A stretch of 64,000 bases of DNA, taken from positions 1-64,000 of the forward strand of contig JAJFKR010000034.1 in assembly GCA_021773095.1 (NCBI GenBank), given 5' to 3'. Positions 52,545 to 61,382 of this stretch are shown here, piece by piece (positions within the stretch are counted from its first letter, which is position 1; every line of letters starts with the position of its first letter). The DNA is from Woeseiaceae bacterium. Lineage in GTDB: Bacteria; Pseudomonadota; Gammaproteobacteria; Steroidobacterales; Woeseiaceae. A program made the position numbers and the translations under genes. The notes beneath the pieces are model-generated. The model made no database searches. It was not told where the DNA came from and worked only from the letters and a program-made list of their open reading frames with translations.

Positions 52545-54137
52545 ATGATTGAAACTTTACCCGACCTTATTTTGCAGGCTGCTCGGCGCAATGGCGCCGC
52601 CCCTGCTCTCCGGTTCAAGAAAGAGATGCTGGATTATGACGAATTGCTTTTGGAAATCCGTCGATTCGCCAGCGGCATCCGGGAGATCGGGCTGAGGCGC
52701 AGCGACAGAGTCGCAATTTATGCCGACAAGCAGATCGAAACTGTCACGGCTATGATTGGCACCAGTCTGGCGGGCGGTGTATTCGTTCCGGTAAATGGTC
52801 TCCTAAAGGCCCAACAGGTCGCTTACATGCTGAATGACTGCTCTGTTCATACTTTGGTCACCACGGCCGCAAGGCTGGCGCAACTGAAGTCCGTACTTAC
52901 CGATTGCCCGCGGCTGCAACACATTGTGGTGATGGACAACGACACGCCGGATCAGGGCGAACTCTCTCAATCATGCGTTGGCTGGCCTGCCTTGATGGCA
53001 GCCCCGCAAGCCACTGAGAAGAGCGGCTGTATCGCGTCAGATATGGCTGCGATCATGTATACGTCTGGCAGCACGGGCCTTCCAAAAGGCGTGGTTCTTT
53101 CCCACGCAAATATGGTGATCGGCGCGATCAGCGTCGCCAGCTACATAGAGAATGTCGCCAGTGATCGAATTTTGGCTATTCTGCCTCTGAGTTTCGATGC
53201 CGGCCTGAGCCAGTTGACCACGGGGTTCTATGCCGGCGCCTGCGTCGTACTCCACAATTACCTGTTGCCAGGAGACGTCGTTCGAACGGTGGAGCGGGAG
53301 GGAATCACCGGCATTACCGCCGTACCGCCACTCTGGATGCAACTCGTCGAACAGCAATGGCCGGAAGGAAGTACCGACAGCGTACGGTACTTCGCGAATA
53401 CCGGGGGCAAAATGCCACGAGCAACCCTGGAGCAATTGCGCGCGATATTCCGCAAAGCAGACCCATTCCTGATGTACGGATTAACCGAATCCTTCCGCTC
53501 CACCTATTTGCCGCCATCCGAGGTCGATAAGCGGCCCGATTCGATGGGCAAAGCCATACCCAATGTCGAAGTCCTCGTCGTCGCGAAGGACGGCTCGATC
53601 TGCCCGCCCGGCGAGGTCGGCGAGCTCGTACACCGCGGTCCACTGGTCTCCTTGGGCTATTGGAACGATCGCGAGCGAACTGCCAAGAGGTTTCGGCCCG
53701 TGCCGGGTCAGCCCCCGGAATTACCAGTTCCCGACCTGGCCGTATGGTCCGGAGATTCGGTCAAGACAGACGAAGACGGCTTCTTGTATTTCGTCAGCCG
53801 CATGGACGAGATGATCAAGACCTCCGGCTATCGCGTGAGTCCTGCCGAAATAGAGGAGGTTGTTTACAGCACGGGTCTGGTCGCCGAGGTCGCCGCATTG
53901 GGTATCCCCCATCCCAGGTTGGCACATGCCATCGTCCTGGTCGCCAAACCCAAAGCCGCGGGTGGAGAGCCCACGGAGGCGCTACTGGAGCGCATGCGAC
54001 CCGAGGTTCCCAATTACATGGTTCCGCATGCCGTACACTGGAAAGAGTCTCTGCCGCGCAATGCTAACGGAAAGCTGGACCGCCGTGCGCTCGGAGAGGA
54101 ATACGCCGATTTGTTCCAAATGGAAGAAAAGCAATGA
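52545..54137 (+). CDS. Exosortase A-associated acyl-CoA ligase (AMP-forming)
   Basis: 530 residues of the ANL superfamily (TIGR03098 type). The AMP-binding P-loop is IMYTSGSTGLPKGVVLSHAN near 168, FLMYGLTESFRSTYLP near 307 is the A5 motif, SRMDEMIKTSGYRVSPAEIE near 423 is A8, and NANGKLDRRAL near 505 holds the catalytic lysine. It activates a carboxylate as acyl-AMP and loads CoA or the ACP of 43123. ATG 52545. It overlaps the decarboxylase gene by four bases, forming a two-gene operon fixed in XrtA loci. Confidence 0.94.
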   Translation: MIETLPDLILQAARRNGAAPALRFKKEMLDYDELLLEIRRFASGIREIGLRRSDRVAIYADKQIETVTAMIGTSLAGGVFVPVNGLLKAQQVAYMLNDCSVHTLVTTAARLAQLKSVLTDCPRLQHIVVMDNDTPDQGELSQSCVGWPALMAAPQATEKSGCIASDMAAIMYTSGSTGLPKGVVLSHANMVIGAISVASYIENVASDRILAILPLSFDAGLSQLTTGFYAGACVVLHNYLLPGDVVRTVEREGITGITAVPPLWMQLVEQQWPEGSTDSVRYFANTGGKMPRATLEQLRAIFRKADPFLMYGLTESFRSTYLPPSEVDKRPDSMGKAIPNVEVLVVAKDGSICPPGEVGELVHRGPLVSLGYWNDRERTAKRFRPVPGQPPELPVPDLAVWSGDSVKTDEDGFLYFVSRMDEMIKTSGYRVSPAEIEEVVYSTGLVAEVAALGIPHPRLAHAIVLVAKPKAAGGEPTEALLERMRPEVPNYMVPHAVHWKESLPRNANGKLDRRALGEEYADLFQMEEKQ

Positions 54138-55363
54138 GCGGTATTCCCGATTTACACACGGAAGTAGCGCCATTCGAGGTTCGCGACGGCTGCCTCTGCG
54201 TCGGCGGCAAAACCGTCGTCGAGATTATGTCAGGTGTGGGCTCGGTGCCGGCGTACCTTTACGACGCCAATATCATCCGTGATCGCATCGAGACGCTGAG
54301 AAAGTCGCTACCAGACGCCATGAGCCTTCACTACGCTATGAAGGCCAACCCTATGCCGGAGGTTGTCAATCTCGTTGCAAGACTAGTTGACGGGCTCGAT
54401 ATTGCATCTGGTGGTGAGCTTGAGGTCGCTGTCAAATCCGGCTGCGATCCGAAGGCAATGAGTCTCGCCGGGCCCGGCAAAAAAGACTGGGAACTCAAAG
54501 CGGCGATTGATGCCGGCATCACGATCAATGTCGAATCGCCGAACGAGCTGGAACGCATCGGTGCGCTGTCCACCGACGGCTCGGCAAATGTCGCACTGCG
54601 AGTCAACCCGGATTTTGAGTTGAAGAGCTCCGGCATGAGGATGTCGGGTGGGCCAAAACCCTTCGGCATTGACTCCGAAATGATCCCGGATGTTCTGAAG
54701 CGACTGGGTGAGCTCCCGGTCCACTTTCGCGGCTTCCACGTGTTCACTGGTGCGCAAAACCTTAGGCCTGAGTCAATCTGCGACGCGCAGGTCAAATCGC
54801 TCGAACTGGCGCTGGATTTGTCGAAACACGCGCCCTCGCCGCCCGAATTCGTCAACATCGGCGGCGGCTTCGGTATTCCCTATTTCCCTGGCGATGAGCC
54901 TTTGGACATATCCAGCATTTGTGAGAATCTCGGACAGCTGAGCGCCAAACTCGAGTCTGCGCATCCGGGTTGCGAACTGGTGATCGAACTTGGTCGCTAC
55001 CTGGTCGGCGAGGCCGGCGTTTACGTCTCTCGTGTTATCGACAAGAAGGTCTCAAGAGGCCACACCTACCTCGTGACGGACGGCGGACTCCATCACCACC
55101 TTTCTGCCAGCGGCAATTTCGGCCAGGTCATTCGAAAAAATTACCCGGTTGCGGTCGCGAACAAGATTGGGTCAGCCGATACGGAACTCGCTAGTGTTGT
55201 CGGTCCGCTGTGTACACCGCTGGATCTGCTCGGCAGCAAAATGGAGCTGGCACGAGCCGATGTCGGCGATCTGATTGCGGTCTTCCAGTCCGGCGCCTAC
55301 GGCTATACGGCAAGCCCGCACCTGTTCCTGAGCCACCCGCCGCCATTACAGCTCCTGCTTTGA
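54134..55363 (+). CDS. Exosortase A-associated PLP-dependent decarboxylase
   Basis: 409 residues, alanine-racemase-fold type III decarboxylase (TIGR03099 type) related to diaminopimelate decarboxylase. The PLP lysine is in LHYAMKANPMPEVV near residue 58, the phosphate-binding glycines in FVNIGGGFGIPYFPG near 240, and the second-subunit active-site Cys in VVGPLCTPLDLLGS near 355. Probably decarboxylates an amino-acid thioester or amino acid attached by the upstream ligase. The ATGA overlap couples the two. Its 3' end overlaps the convergent GT gene by 18 bases. Confidence 0.93.
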   Translation: MSGIPDLHTEVAPFEVRDGCLCVGGKTVVEIMSGVGSVPAYLYDANIIRDRIETLRKSLPDAMSLHYAMKANPMPEVVNLVARLVDGLDIASGGELEVAVKSGCDPKAMSLAGPGKKDWELKAAIDAGITINVESPNELERIGALSTDGSANVALRVNPDFELKSSGMRMSGGPKPFGIDSEMIPDVLKRLGELPVHFRGFHVFTGAQNLRPESICDAQVKSLELALDLSKHAPSPPEFVNIGGGFGIPYFPGDEPLDISSICENLGQLSAKLESAHPGCELVIELGRYLVGEAGVYVSRVIDKKVSRGHTYLVTDGGLHHHLSASGNFGQVIRKNYPVAVANKIGSADTELASVVGPLCTPLDLLGSKMELARADVGDLIAVFQSGAYGYTASPHLFLSHPPPLQLLL

Positions 55364-56569
55364 GGCTACGGTCGCGAGACAGATTTTCTCGAACACGCCC
55401 GCCGCAATCCGGAACCCGTACTTCTCCTCAACCAGGCGCCTTGCCGACTGCGATATCGACATCCTCATCCGTCCGTCCGTCAGCAGGGCAACAACGTTAT
55501 CCGCAAACTCCGCATCCCTATCAGCGACAAGACAGTGCTCGCCGTGCGTAACCGGCAGACCCTCGATCCCGATCGATGTCGAGACGACCGGCGCACCCAT
55601 CGCCATTGCTTCAAACGCCTTGATGCGGGTGCCGCCGCCGACCCGCAACGGGATAACGAAAGCAGCAGCACCGCGAACGTGATCCCGCACGTCGTCAACG
55701 AAACCCGTGAAATTCCACTCCGGCGCTGCGGCGGCGATTCTCCCAACCAGGCCGTCTGGCGGGGTTCGCCCCACGACCTTCATTCTCGCTCCAGGCACCT
55801 TATCCCGAATCATCGGCCAGACCTTCTCAAAGAAATATTCGACGCCGTCGACATTGGCCATCCAGTCCATCGACCCGCAAAACACGATTAGTGGTTCATC
55901 CTGCGGTGGCTGGTAAGCGAAAAACTCCGTATCGACACCGGTCGGAATCACACCACAGTTTTTGATGCCAAATTCATCCTGAAAAAACTCAGAGTCGCGA
56001 TCGGACACCGCGACTACCGAATCGAAACGCGATAACACGCCCATTTCGAAGCGATGCATTTTCCGGTACTGGTTGCGCCACATGAACTTGCGAAGCGGGT
56101 CTTTTGCAACCTGCCAGTGCCGATGAAATATCTCCGCTTCGATGTTGTGGGTGAACATTAGTGACGGCGCGCTAAACGTGTCGGGCGCAAGCACGGTAGA
56201 ATGTGGAAAATCGAATACGACAAGGTCTGTGCCCTTGTCCAGAACCTGTCGAATTTTCAATGCACCGGCGGTGTCCCAATCGGAGCGCACCGGTATCGGG
56301 TAGCGGTGAAAAAACCACGCAACTTTTTTTATGACTTGCAGCAACTTTACTTGTTTTTTCAGTGCCCAAGAAATGTGCTCATCGCATGCCGCACCAATCT
56401 CTCTTGCGAACGCGGACCGTTCCCGATCTGTGGCGGGCATCACCAGCGTTATCCTGAAGGCGCCGCCCTTGAGCCCTCGCAAAATCTGCGTCGTACGAAT
56501 TTTTCCGCCGGAATCCGTTGGAAATAAGAACCGTGGAGAAACAAAAACCAGATGTTTCTGGGTGCTCAC
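55346..56569 (-). CDS. Family 4 glycosyltransferase, Stp1-like
   Basis: 407 residues from the GTG at 56569, whose GTGA overlaps the algD-like stop; TTG codons two and one positions earlier are alternatives. It starts FVSPRFLFPTDSGGKIRTTQ, as in the XrtA-associated GT group, with FTHNIEAEIFHRHW near 140, IPTGVDTEFFAYQP near 210 and the donor-site LRVGGGTRIKAFEAMAMGAP near 318. GT-B inverting or retaining chemistry is not determined. It is paralogous in layout to the Stp1-type gene at 62959. Confidence 0.87.
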   Translation of the reverse strand: MSTQKHLVFVSPRFLFPTDSGGKIRTTQILRGLKGGAFRITLVMPATDRERSAFAREIGAACDEHISWALKKQVKLLQVIKKVAWFFHRYPIPVRSDWDTAGALKIRQVLDKGTDLVVFDFPHSTVLAPDTFSAPSLMFTHNIEAEIFHRHWQVAKDPLRKFMWRNQYRKMHRFEMGVLSRFDSVVAVSDRDSEFFQDEFGIKNCGVIPTGVDTEFFAYQPPQDEPLIVFCGSMDWMANVDGVEYFFEKVWPMIRDKVPGARMKVVGRTPPDGLVGRIAAAAPEWNFTGFVDDVRDHVRGAAAFVIPLRVGGGTRIKAFEAMAMGAPVVSTSIGIEGLPVTHGEHCLVADRDAEFADNVVALLTDGRMRMSISQSARRLVEEKYGFRIAAGVFEKICLATVASKQEL

Positions 56570-57882
56570 CAACAAATTCCGCGATACTCTCCCTTAAGTT
56601 TTTCGGGTTGCGCGACTCCGACCAAGTCAAGGAAAAACTGATCCGCTTTACTGTTTTCGTATATCGCGGCAGCGATATCACGCCCCTGCAATCCAACCAC
56701 CACGGTATTAGACCCCTGCATCGCTTCTTCGACACTTTCACACATCAAAGAACCAATATGAGGCACGATTTCTTCGATGTACCGTTTGTTTGCGCCAATC
56801 AACTGAGAAACGCGAACCTCGGGATCATAGATCTTCAAATTCATGCCTTTTCCGATCAGGCGCTCCACCAATTCGACAAGTGGGCTTTCTCTGAGATCGT
56901 CGGTGCCACTTTTAAAACTGAGGCCAATTACGCCGATGGACCGCTCGCCCCTTTCGAGTATCATCTCTGCCGCATGGTCAACGTGAATCTGATTACTAGG
57001 CAAGAGACCGGCGAGCACAGGCAAATCGACGTCGTGCGACTTGGCGAAGTATAAAAGAGCGCGAAGGTCCTTAGGCAAACAGGAGCCACCGAACGCGAAC
57101 CCTGGCCGCAAATAGGTTGTCGAGATATTCAACTGCTTATCTTCGCATAAAAGCTCCATTACGCGATTCGAGTCCGATCCCAAGACCTGGCATATACGGC
57201 CAATCTCGTTGGCGAACCCTATTTTCAGCGCGTGAAACGTATTGCAGGCATACTTGAGCGTCTCAGCGGTGCGCATGTCTGTCTGAATGAACTTGCAGGG
57301 TAGATCGCCAAAGACATCGCGAAGTAACTCGCCTGCACGCTCATCCTGCACACCAACGACTGTCATTGGCGGATTGTCATAGTCTGCAATCGATGATCCT
57401 TCTCGCAGAAATTCGGGTTGAAAACAGACGGAAAAATCTTCTCGAGCTGAATTGCCCGAGTGTTTTTCGATAATCGGAATCACGGTGTTCTCGACAGTTC
57501 CCGGTTGGACGGTCGAACGCACCACGATCGTGTGATGCCTGTCTTTCGTTTTCAAAGCGTCGCCAATCTGCTCTGATAAGCGAATCAACGCATCGAGGCT
57601 CTGGCTGCCATTGGGTTGAGACGGCGTACCCACACAAACAAATGACAATTGAGTTGACGCTATGGCTTCTTCGGCATTGTCGGTAACGTGGATCCGCCCG
57701 GACGCCACGACATCGCCCATGAGATCTACGATTCCCGCCTCGACGATCGGCGATTTCCCGGACGAGATCAGACTTAATTTGTTTTGGTCGATGTCGACAC
57801 CAGTGACTTCATGTCCATCCCTACCGAGACAGGCAAGCGACACAGCGCCAACGTAACCTAGACCAAAAATACTGATTTTCAC
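56566..57882 (-). CDS. algD: GDP-mannose 6-dehydrogenase-like enzyme (AlgD family)
   Basis: 438 residues from GTG 57882, preceded by GGAGAAGAG; the frame extends upstream without conserved residues. The Rossmann opening is ISIFGLGYVGAVSLACLGRD. Next come FVCVGTPSQPNG near 87, ETLKYACNTFHALKIGFANE near 208, and FGGSCLPKDLRAL near 265 with the catalytic Cys. The end RGICW resembles the AlgD C-terminus. It oxidises GDP-mannose to GDP-mannuronate in two NAD-dependent steps, giving an acidic building block. UDP-glucose dehydrogenase cannot be wholly excluded, but length and tail favour AlgD. Confidence 0.85.
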   Translation of the reverse strand: MKISIFGLGYVGAVSLACLGRDGHEVTGVDIDQNKLSLISSGKSPIVEAGIVDLMGDVVASGRIHVTDNAEEAIASTQLSFVCVGTPSQPNGSQSLDALIRLSEQIGDALKTKDRHHTIVVRSTVQPGTVENTVIPIIEKHSGNSAREDFSVCFQPEFLREGSSIADYDNPPMTVVGVQDERAGELLRDVFGDLPCKFIQTDMRTAETLKYACNTFHALKIGFANEIGRICQVLGSDSNRVMELLCEDKQLNISTTYLRPGFAFGGSCLPKDLRALLYFAKSHDVDLPVLAGLLPSNQIHVDHAAEMILERGERSIGVIGLSFKSGTDDLRESPLVELVERLIGKGMNLKIYDPEVRVSQLIGANKRYIEEIVPHIGSLMCESVEEAMQGSNTVVVGLQGRDIAAAIYENSKADQFFLDLVGVAQPEKLKGEYRGICW

Positions 57883-58217
57883 TTGCTCTTCTCCATCGTA
57901 CTGACTGCCCCGACACCGCATGCGTTTCGAAATTGCCAGATAAAAAATTAGATTAATTCGACGACATCGTGATGTTGTTCCGGTTTGCTTTCTCGACGCG
58001 CTTCCCATTGAGATTCATGACTGAGTCAAGTCTACGAAGCCCGCCCGGAATAGTAACGATATCAAATTCGCTTTTCTCTAAGTAATAACGCCGATACCGT
58101 CTATCGCTGCCAGGAGACAATGCAAGTGTTGGCTGCATGAGCCCCTATCCATAAGCACGCGTCCGCCGTGACAGCTTTTGACGGCAACTTTCTCACATGG
58201 AGTTAACATCATCTGGT
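57883..58217. other. Intergenic region upstream of algD-like gene
   Basis: 335 bases. It holds a possible 61-codon reverse-strand frame (57953-58138) and the algD leader. No riboswitch, sigma-54 site or clear terminator seen. Confidence 0.5.
57953..58138 (-). CDS. Possible small protein, 61 residues
   Basis: Starts at ATG 58138 with AGGGG three to four bases upstream. Sequence segments such as RRYRRYYLEKSEFDIVTIP and GGLRRLDSVMNLNGKR look protein-like but match nothing I recognise. It could be a small basic protein or debris of a larger gene. It ends 70 bases before the algD-like start, on the same strand. Confidence 0.25.
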   Translation of the reverse strand: MQPTLALSPGSDRRYRRYYLEKSEFDIVTIPGGLRRLDSVMNLNGKRVEKANRNNITMSSN

Positions 58218-59399
58218 TCATGTCGGTAGTTTCAAGATACTTTCAAACAGCTCAAGTTGCCCCCTCGTCGTGTCCTCCCAGCTAAACTTCCGCGCGTACG
58301 AGCGTACATCTTCGCGATTCGGTCGTCTATCGAACAACCTGCGCACCCCCGCCACAATCGAGTCCACGGACCTGTCCTCCAGTAATAATCCTGCTGCAGG
58401 GCTTGCAATAACTTCCGGCGAGCCCCAAATTGGCGTCGCTAAAACGGGGGTTCCGCAAGCGATGCTTTCCAATAAGACGTTTGCCATGCCCTCTCGGCTC
58501 GACGCCAAGACTAGGGCATCGGCGCAGTTGTAATATTCGGGTAAGCGACTTTGCGGGATAGATCCAATAAAACGCACCCGTTCCGACACGCCTAGACCGA
58601 CTGCAAGTGCTTCTAGTTGGCCGTGCATTGGTCCGTCGCCAACTATCAGCAAATTAGCCTGAGGCAAGTGGACCAGTGACTCGATGATGAGGTGGTGCCC
58701 CTTTCTCTCGATGAGGTGTCCAACAGACAGTAACGTGAGTCCGTCTACTCCGAGCCTAGCGCGAATATCTTCTCGGACTGCCGATGGACGAAATAGCTCC
58801 AGGTCAACCCCATTGCGCAACGTAATGACATCTTTAAGCGGAAATCCGATCTCCCTGAGCCGGTCTCTAAGCGCATCACTCACAGTGATCACTTTGGCGC
58901 AGCGATTACCTGCCCACTTAATAAATTTCTTCGGGAAATAGTATTTGGGAACTAGATTCACGTCCGTGCCTCTCGCCGTTACGACCACAGGCTTGTTCAG
59001 CCACGTTCCAAGAAGCACTGCAGCGACACCGTCGGGATAAAAGTAGTGCGCATCAATCAAGTCGATCTCATTGCTACTTCGCAGAATGTCGAACATCGTG
59101 CGATAGGTCGCCATAGCCATAAGCCCTGGCGCTAGGGTCATTCCGACTTTAGGTATAAGTGGGTAACGAGGATGGTAGATCGTCAACCCGGATCTGGTCT
59201 CTGTCCTCGGAACCGATGCGAACCTTGAATAGGAACCAAAGATGGAACTCTTGAAAGGAAACCAAGGCACAGGAGCGACAACCGTTGCGGACACCTTTCC
59301 AGTATCCAGAAGTTCCTTTAGCCGCTGCTCAACGAAGATGCCGTGATGGGGCGACACTCGGTTGGGAAACAGAGTCGAGAATACAAGTACATTTATCAT
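58218..59399 (-). CDS. Family 4 glycosyltransferase
   Basis: 393 residues. FSTLFPNRVSPHHGIFVEQR at the start, VVTARGTDVNLVPKYY near 145, LRNGVDLELFRPS near 200, SVGHLIERKGHHLIIESL near 231 and SSREGMANVLLESIACGTPV near 305 give a complete GT-B profile with the E-x7-E-like donor site (the retained Glu-x6-Leu-Glu). Cytosolic or membrane-peripheral transfer of one sugar. Follows the amidotransferase gene by 87 bases in the XrtA operon. Confidence 0.9.
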   Translation of the reverse strand: MINVLVFSTLFPNRVSPHHGIFVEQRLKELLDTGKVSATVVAPVPWFPFKSSIFGSYSRFASVPRTETRSGLTIYHPRYPLIPKVGMTLAPGLMAMATYRTMFDILRSSNEIDLIDAHYFYPDGVAAVLLGTWLNKPVVVTARGTDVNLVPKYYFPKKFIKWAGNRCAKVITVSDALRDRLREIGFPLKDVITLRNGVDLELFRPSAVREDIRARLGVDGLTLLSVGHLIERKGHHLIIESLVHLPQANLLIVGDGPMHGQLEALAVGLGVSERVRFIGSIPQSRLPEYYNCADALVLASSREGMANVLLESIACGTPVLATPIWGSPEVIASPAAGLLLEDRSVDSIVAGVRRLFDRRPNREDVRSYARKFSWEDTTRGQLELFESILKLPT

Positions 59400-59486
59400 G
59401 CCTGGTCGAAAGCTCGGAAACTACTATAAGATTCATCATCGAGACCGTCGAAGACCGCAGCACTTTGAGACGCGAATCTTCTCATA

Positions 59487-61382
59487 TCAGCTAACCAGTT
59501 CACGCCAAAACCGCTCAAATACTAAAAGTGCCCAGATAGGCGAACTGTAATCTCGCACACCAGAGCAATGTTGTTTCACCAATTGTTCGATAGACTGCAT
59601 GTCGAATATTTCCGATTCACAGATCTTCCCCGCCAACAATCGATCGTGAATGTCTTGCTCCAGTGGCCCACGAAACCATGAAGCGAGCGGAACCGCGAAC
59701 CCCATCTTGCTTCGATACAATACGTCTTTAGGTATGCTGGGTTCCAACGACTTCTTGAAAATGTACTTACCCTCCCCTCCCCGTAGCTTTAGCTCAGAGG
59801 GCAGGCTGCAAGCCCACTCGGCAAACTCAGTGTCCAGTATTGGCACTCGAACTTCGAGACTATGCGCCATGCTGGCTCGATCGACCTTTGTGAGAATGTC
59901 GCCGGGCAGGTACGTCTTGATATCAAGGTACTGAATCATTGACAGTGGATCGTCTGTGTCTATGTTTCGCGAATGATCGTCGAAAACCTCTTTCGCAGTG
60001 TATCCCTGTAATTCGCTTCGAAAAGCAGAGCTATACAATGCGCCATGCAAGTCATTCGGCAGTATTGAAACGCTGCGTAGATAGGCATCAATACTGTCCC
60101 TAGCAATAGACTGAAGTGTCGCCTTTGCGCGAAACACTCTGGGCGCCCAATCGAGCTTTGGGTAGATGGCACCCGCTACACCAAATATTGTGCGTCGTAA
60201 CGAAGCCGGCAGGGTTCCGCGAAGTTTCTCTTCATTTATATGCCAACGGTGCCGGCGGTAGCCGGCAAAAATCTCATCTCCACCATCACCCGACAAAGCA
60301 ACCTTTACGTGTTTCCGTGCGAGTTCACAGACGCGATACGTCGGTAATGCTGAGCTATCCGCGAATGGTTCATCATAGATACCTGCTACTTCGTCGACCA
60401 AGCTGAAGTCGTTGGCCTCGACCTGTTCGACATGGTGGTTCGTACTCAATCGATCCGCTATCATCTGCGAATACTTGGATTCATTGTAAGCAGGGTCTCC
60501 GAATGAAATCGAGCAAGTACTAACCGGCTCATCGCTGCTCTCAGCCATCGCCGTTACTACTGCGCTTGAGTCAGCACCTCCTGAAAGAAAGGCCCCAAGT
60601 GGGACATCGGCAATCATTCTTCTCTTTGTTGCCGCAACAAACTTCGAATGCAATTCTTCGCAAATCTGGTTCTCGTTTATGTAGTCCGTATTAACAGCGA
60701 AACTGATGTCCCAGTATCGGCGCGGCGAGCTGTTGATTTCACCGCGACGGATCTTTAAGAAATGACCAGGCGGTAGTTTCTTTATCGATTTGAATATCGT
60801 CTTAGGATCCGGCACGTAGCCAAACGTCATATAGTCTTCGACGGCCGTTGGGTCAATCTCACGCTCAATCAGAGGGTGTATCATCAGCGCTTTCAACTCG
60901 GACGCAAAGATCAATTGCCCATTTGATAACATACTGTAATACAGGGGTTTTTTTCCGAAATGATCCCTCGCAATGAAGACAGTCTCGCGGTTCTGGTCCC
61001 ATATCGCGAAGGCAAACATGCCACGCAATCTTTCAAGACAGGCTTCGCCCCATTCTTCCCAGGCATGCACGATAACTTCAGTGTCACAACGGCTTTCGAA
61101 CACGTGCCCGGCGGCTTTCAGTTCTTCCATCAGATCGGCAAAGTCATAAATTTCGCCGTTGAATGTCACGACAACCGAACCATCCTCGTTAAACATCGGC
61201 TGCGTGCCGCCCTCGAGGTCTATAATGGACAGGCGACGGTGCCCAAGTCCTACGCCCCCCTCAAAATGATAGCCACTGCCATCTGGGCCGCGGTGTGTCA
61301 GGCTATCATTCATGTCACGTAGCAGCTCGCGGTTGATAAAACGCGCTTCTACAAGATCGATAATACCCGTGATTCCACACAT
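59487..61382 (-). CDS. XrtA/PEP-CTERM system amidotransferase 1
   Basis: 631 residues, asparagine synthase homologue of the XrtA-associated type (TIGR03108). Cys2 in MCGITGIIDL, THRGPDGSGYHF and FNGEIYDFADL make a complete glutaminase domain; LGAFLSGGADSSAVVTAM near residue 255 is the PP-loop and ALSGDGGDEIFAGYRRH near 350 the synthetase signature. It probably amidates a uronic acid or aminoacyl group, which fits the AlgD-like dehydrogenase close by. The start overlaps the exosortase stop in TAATG. Confidence 0.93.
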   Translation of the reverse strand: MCGITGIIDLVEARFINRELLRDMNDSLTHRGPDGSGYHFEGGVGLGHRRLSIIDLEGGTQPMFNEDGSVVVTFNGEIYDFADLMEELKAAGHVFESRCDTEVIVHAWEEWGEACLERLRGMFAFAIWDQNRETVFIARDHFGKKPLYYSMLSNGQLIFASELKALMIHPLIEREIDPTAVEDYMTFGYVPDPKTIFKSIKKLPPGHFLKIRRGEINSSPRRYWDISFAVNTDYINENQICEELHSKFVAATKRRMIADVPLGAFLSGGADSSAVVTAMAESSDEPVSTCSISFGDPAYNESKYSQMIADRLSTNHHVEQVEANDFSLVDEVAGIYDEPFADSSALPTYRVCELARKHVKVALSGDGGDEIFAGYRRHRWHINEEKLRGTLPASLRRTIFGVAGAIYPKLDWAPRVFRAKATLQSIARDSIDAYLRSVSILPNDLHGALYSSAFRSELQGYTAKEVFDDHSRNIDTDDPLSMIQYLDIKTYLPGDILTKVDRASMAHSLEVRVPILDTEFAEWACSLPSELKLRGGEGKYIFKKSLEPSIPKDVLYRSKMGFAVPLASWFRGPLEQDIHDRLLAGKICESEIFDMQSIEQLVKQHCSGVRDYSSPIWALLVFERFWRELVS

